The notes under the pieces were generated by a model. It made no database searches and had not been told where the DNA came from. It saw nothing but the letters and a program-made list of their open reading frames with translations. The translations under genes and the position numbers were made by a program. Shown here in pieces: positions 6,314 to 6,875 of a stretch of 6,875 nt of DNA. The stretch covers positions 1-6,875 of the forward strand of contig JAJQAF010000012.1 in the NCBI GenBank assembly GCA_021203945.1, read 5' to 3'. This stretch comes from Campylobacter sp. (GTDB lineage: Bacteria; Campylobacterota; Campylobacteria; Campylobacterales; Campylobacteraceae). Numbering within the stretch: position 1 is the first letter of the stretch; each line of letters starts with the position of its first letter.

Positions 6314-6335
6314 CCCCAAAAACGAGGCTAAATTT
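6306..6335. terminator. bidirectional terminator between convergent genes
   Basis: A perfect 10-bp inverted repeat pairs AAATTTAGCC (6306-6315) with GGCTAAATTT (6326-6335) around a 10-nt loop. It overlaps the TAG stop of the membrane-protein gene and lies 10 nt beyond the stop of the minus-strand molybdoenzyme gene. A/T-rich arms give a T run in both directions, so it probably ends transcription from both sides. Confidence 0.75.
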
Positions 6336-6345
6336 TAAAGAGTTT

Positions 6346-6875
6346 TTAAACCGATTGTAAAATTTTCGGTTTGCTAAAAGCCGCGATAGGCTTAATATTG
6401 CCCTTAAATTTTTCAATCTGCGCTAACGCCGTGTGTGCGGAGTTACTTTGAGCAAGGCTGGAAGTGCCTTTATCGCGCGTTAGGACATTTACGCAGCCGT
6501 GTCGGCAAAGACTCTTTTCTCCCCACGTTTCAGGATCATACCACGCCCCTTCGCAGATCGCCGCAACGTTCTGCGGCACGATATCCGTTACTAAAACGCC
6601 TGCTAAAATTTCGCCGCGATCGTTAAAAACACGTGCTATATCGCCTGTGAATAATTTGCGCTCTTTGGCGTCCTTCGGATTGATTAGCATAGGCTCGCGT
6701 CCGCTAACTTCGGCGAAATTCCTAATAATCGAGTTGTTTAGCTGCGAATGTAGGCGATAGCGCGAGTGCGGGCTTACGATATGGATAGGATATTTTGCCG
6801 TCTTTTTGGCATCCCCCAGCCACTCAAACGGCTCTATCCACGCAGGGTGCGGCGGGCAGTCGGCGTATTTAAATT
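6346..6875 (-). CDS. torA: TorA-type periplasmic molybdoenzyme (TMAO/S-,N-oxide reductase), C-terminal part
   Basis: The minus-strand frame is open from the right edge to the TAA at 6346-6348, giving 175 visible residues of a protein normally over 800 long; the start, Tat signal and most of the catalytic region lie outside. The visible part is the C-terminal molybdopterin-dinucleotide-binding domain of the DMSO reductase superfamily. It has HIVSPHSRYRLHSQLNNS (31-48), SGREPMLINPKDA (57-69), GDIARVFNDRGEILAGVLVTD, CEGAWYDPE and GTSSLAQSNSAHTALAQIEKF, which follow E. coli TorA nearly block by block. The family reduces trimethylamine N-oxide, DMSO or biotin sulfoxide in the periplasm; the Campylobacter homologue is described as an S- and N-oxide reductase. 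The substrate cannot be told from this piece, so the symbol names the family. The ATG at 6688-6690 is internal, since conserved family sequence continues upstream of it. Confidence 0.85.
   Translation of the reverse strand, partial: FKYADCPPHPAWIEPFEWLGDAKKTAKYPIHIVSPHSRYRLHSQLNNSIIRNFAEVSGREPMLINPKDAKERKLFTGDIARVFNDRGEILAGVLVTDIVPQNVAAICEGAWYDPETWGEKSLCRHGCVNVLTRDKGTSSLAQSNSAHTALAQIEKFKGNIKPIAAFSKPKILQSV

Noticed and set aside
6231..6416. Minus-strand open frame across the convergent junction of the membrane-protein and molybdoenzyme genes
   Set aside because: It spans the terminator hairpin, overlaps two better supported genes in other frames, and has no family features.

Overview
The window looks like an epsilonproteobacterial chromosome, most likely a Campylobacter. 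The evidence is the AT-rich spacers full of AAATTT, the intact mfrA-mfrB-mfrE gene order (periplasmic methylmenaquinol:fumarate reductase) and a TorA-type molybdoenzyme. Coding GC is moderate rather than very low, which fits the C. concisus/rectus/showae/curvus type better than C. jejuni. That species-level guess is inference only.

Layout from left to right: (1) + strand 1-597 holds the 3' end of a TenI/ThiE-fold thiamine gene. (2) 598-1090 is an AT-rich spacer with a possible minus-strand gene remnant (899-1069) and the terminator of the next operon. (3) Minus strand 4770 down to 1097 is the operon mfrA-mfrB-mfrE: a Tat-exported flavoprotein, an iron-sulfur protein and a CCG-domain quinone-side subunit, very tightly packed (4-bp overlap, then a 3-bp gap). 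mfrE is broken by one in-frame TAA directly followed by ATG. (4) 4771-5047 is the operon leader with several small perfect palindromes, a candidate promoter and the terminator of the next gene. (5) Minus strand 5389-5048 is only the C-terminal piece of a second fumarate-reductase-like flavoprotein (flavocytochrome c type). (6) 5390-5678 is a spacer without a convincing gene. (7) + strand 5679-6313 is a multi-span membrane protein of unknown function that appears split by a one-base loss in a T run. (8) A strong hairpin separates it from the convergent 3' end of a TorA-type molybdoenzyme (minus strand, running off the right edge).

Functionally this is an anaerobic respiration neighbourhood: MfrABE passes electrons from (methyl)menaquinol to periplasmic fumarate, and the flavoprotein remnant and the TorA-type enzyme are or were other periplasmic terminal reductases. 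No undescribed system is evident. The most notable feature is gene decay: three of the seven protein genes (mfrE, the flavoprotein, the membrane protein) carry a disabling lesion, and a fourth short remnant may exist. Either this is a locus under relaxed selection or part of it reflects assembly error. The mfrE case is the strongest, because the cysteine spacing shows that a single stop codon replaced a single residue.
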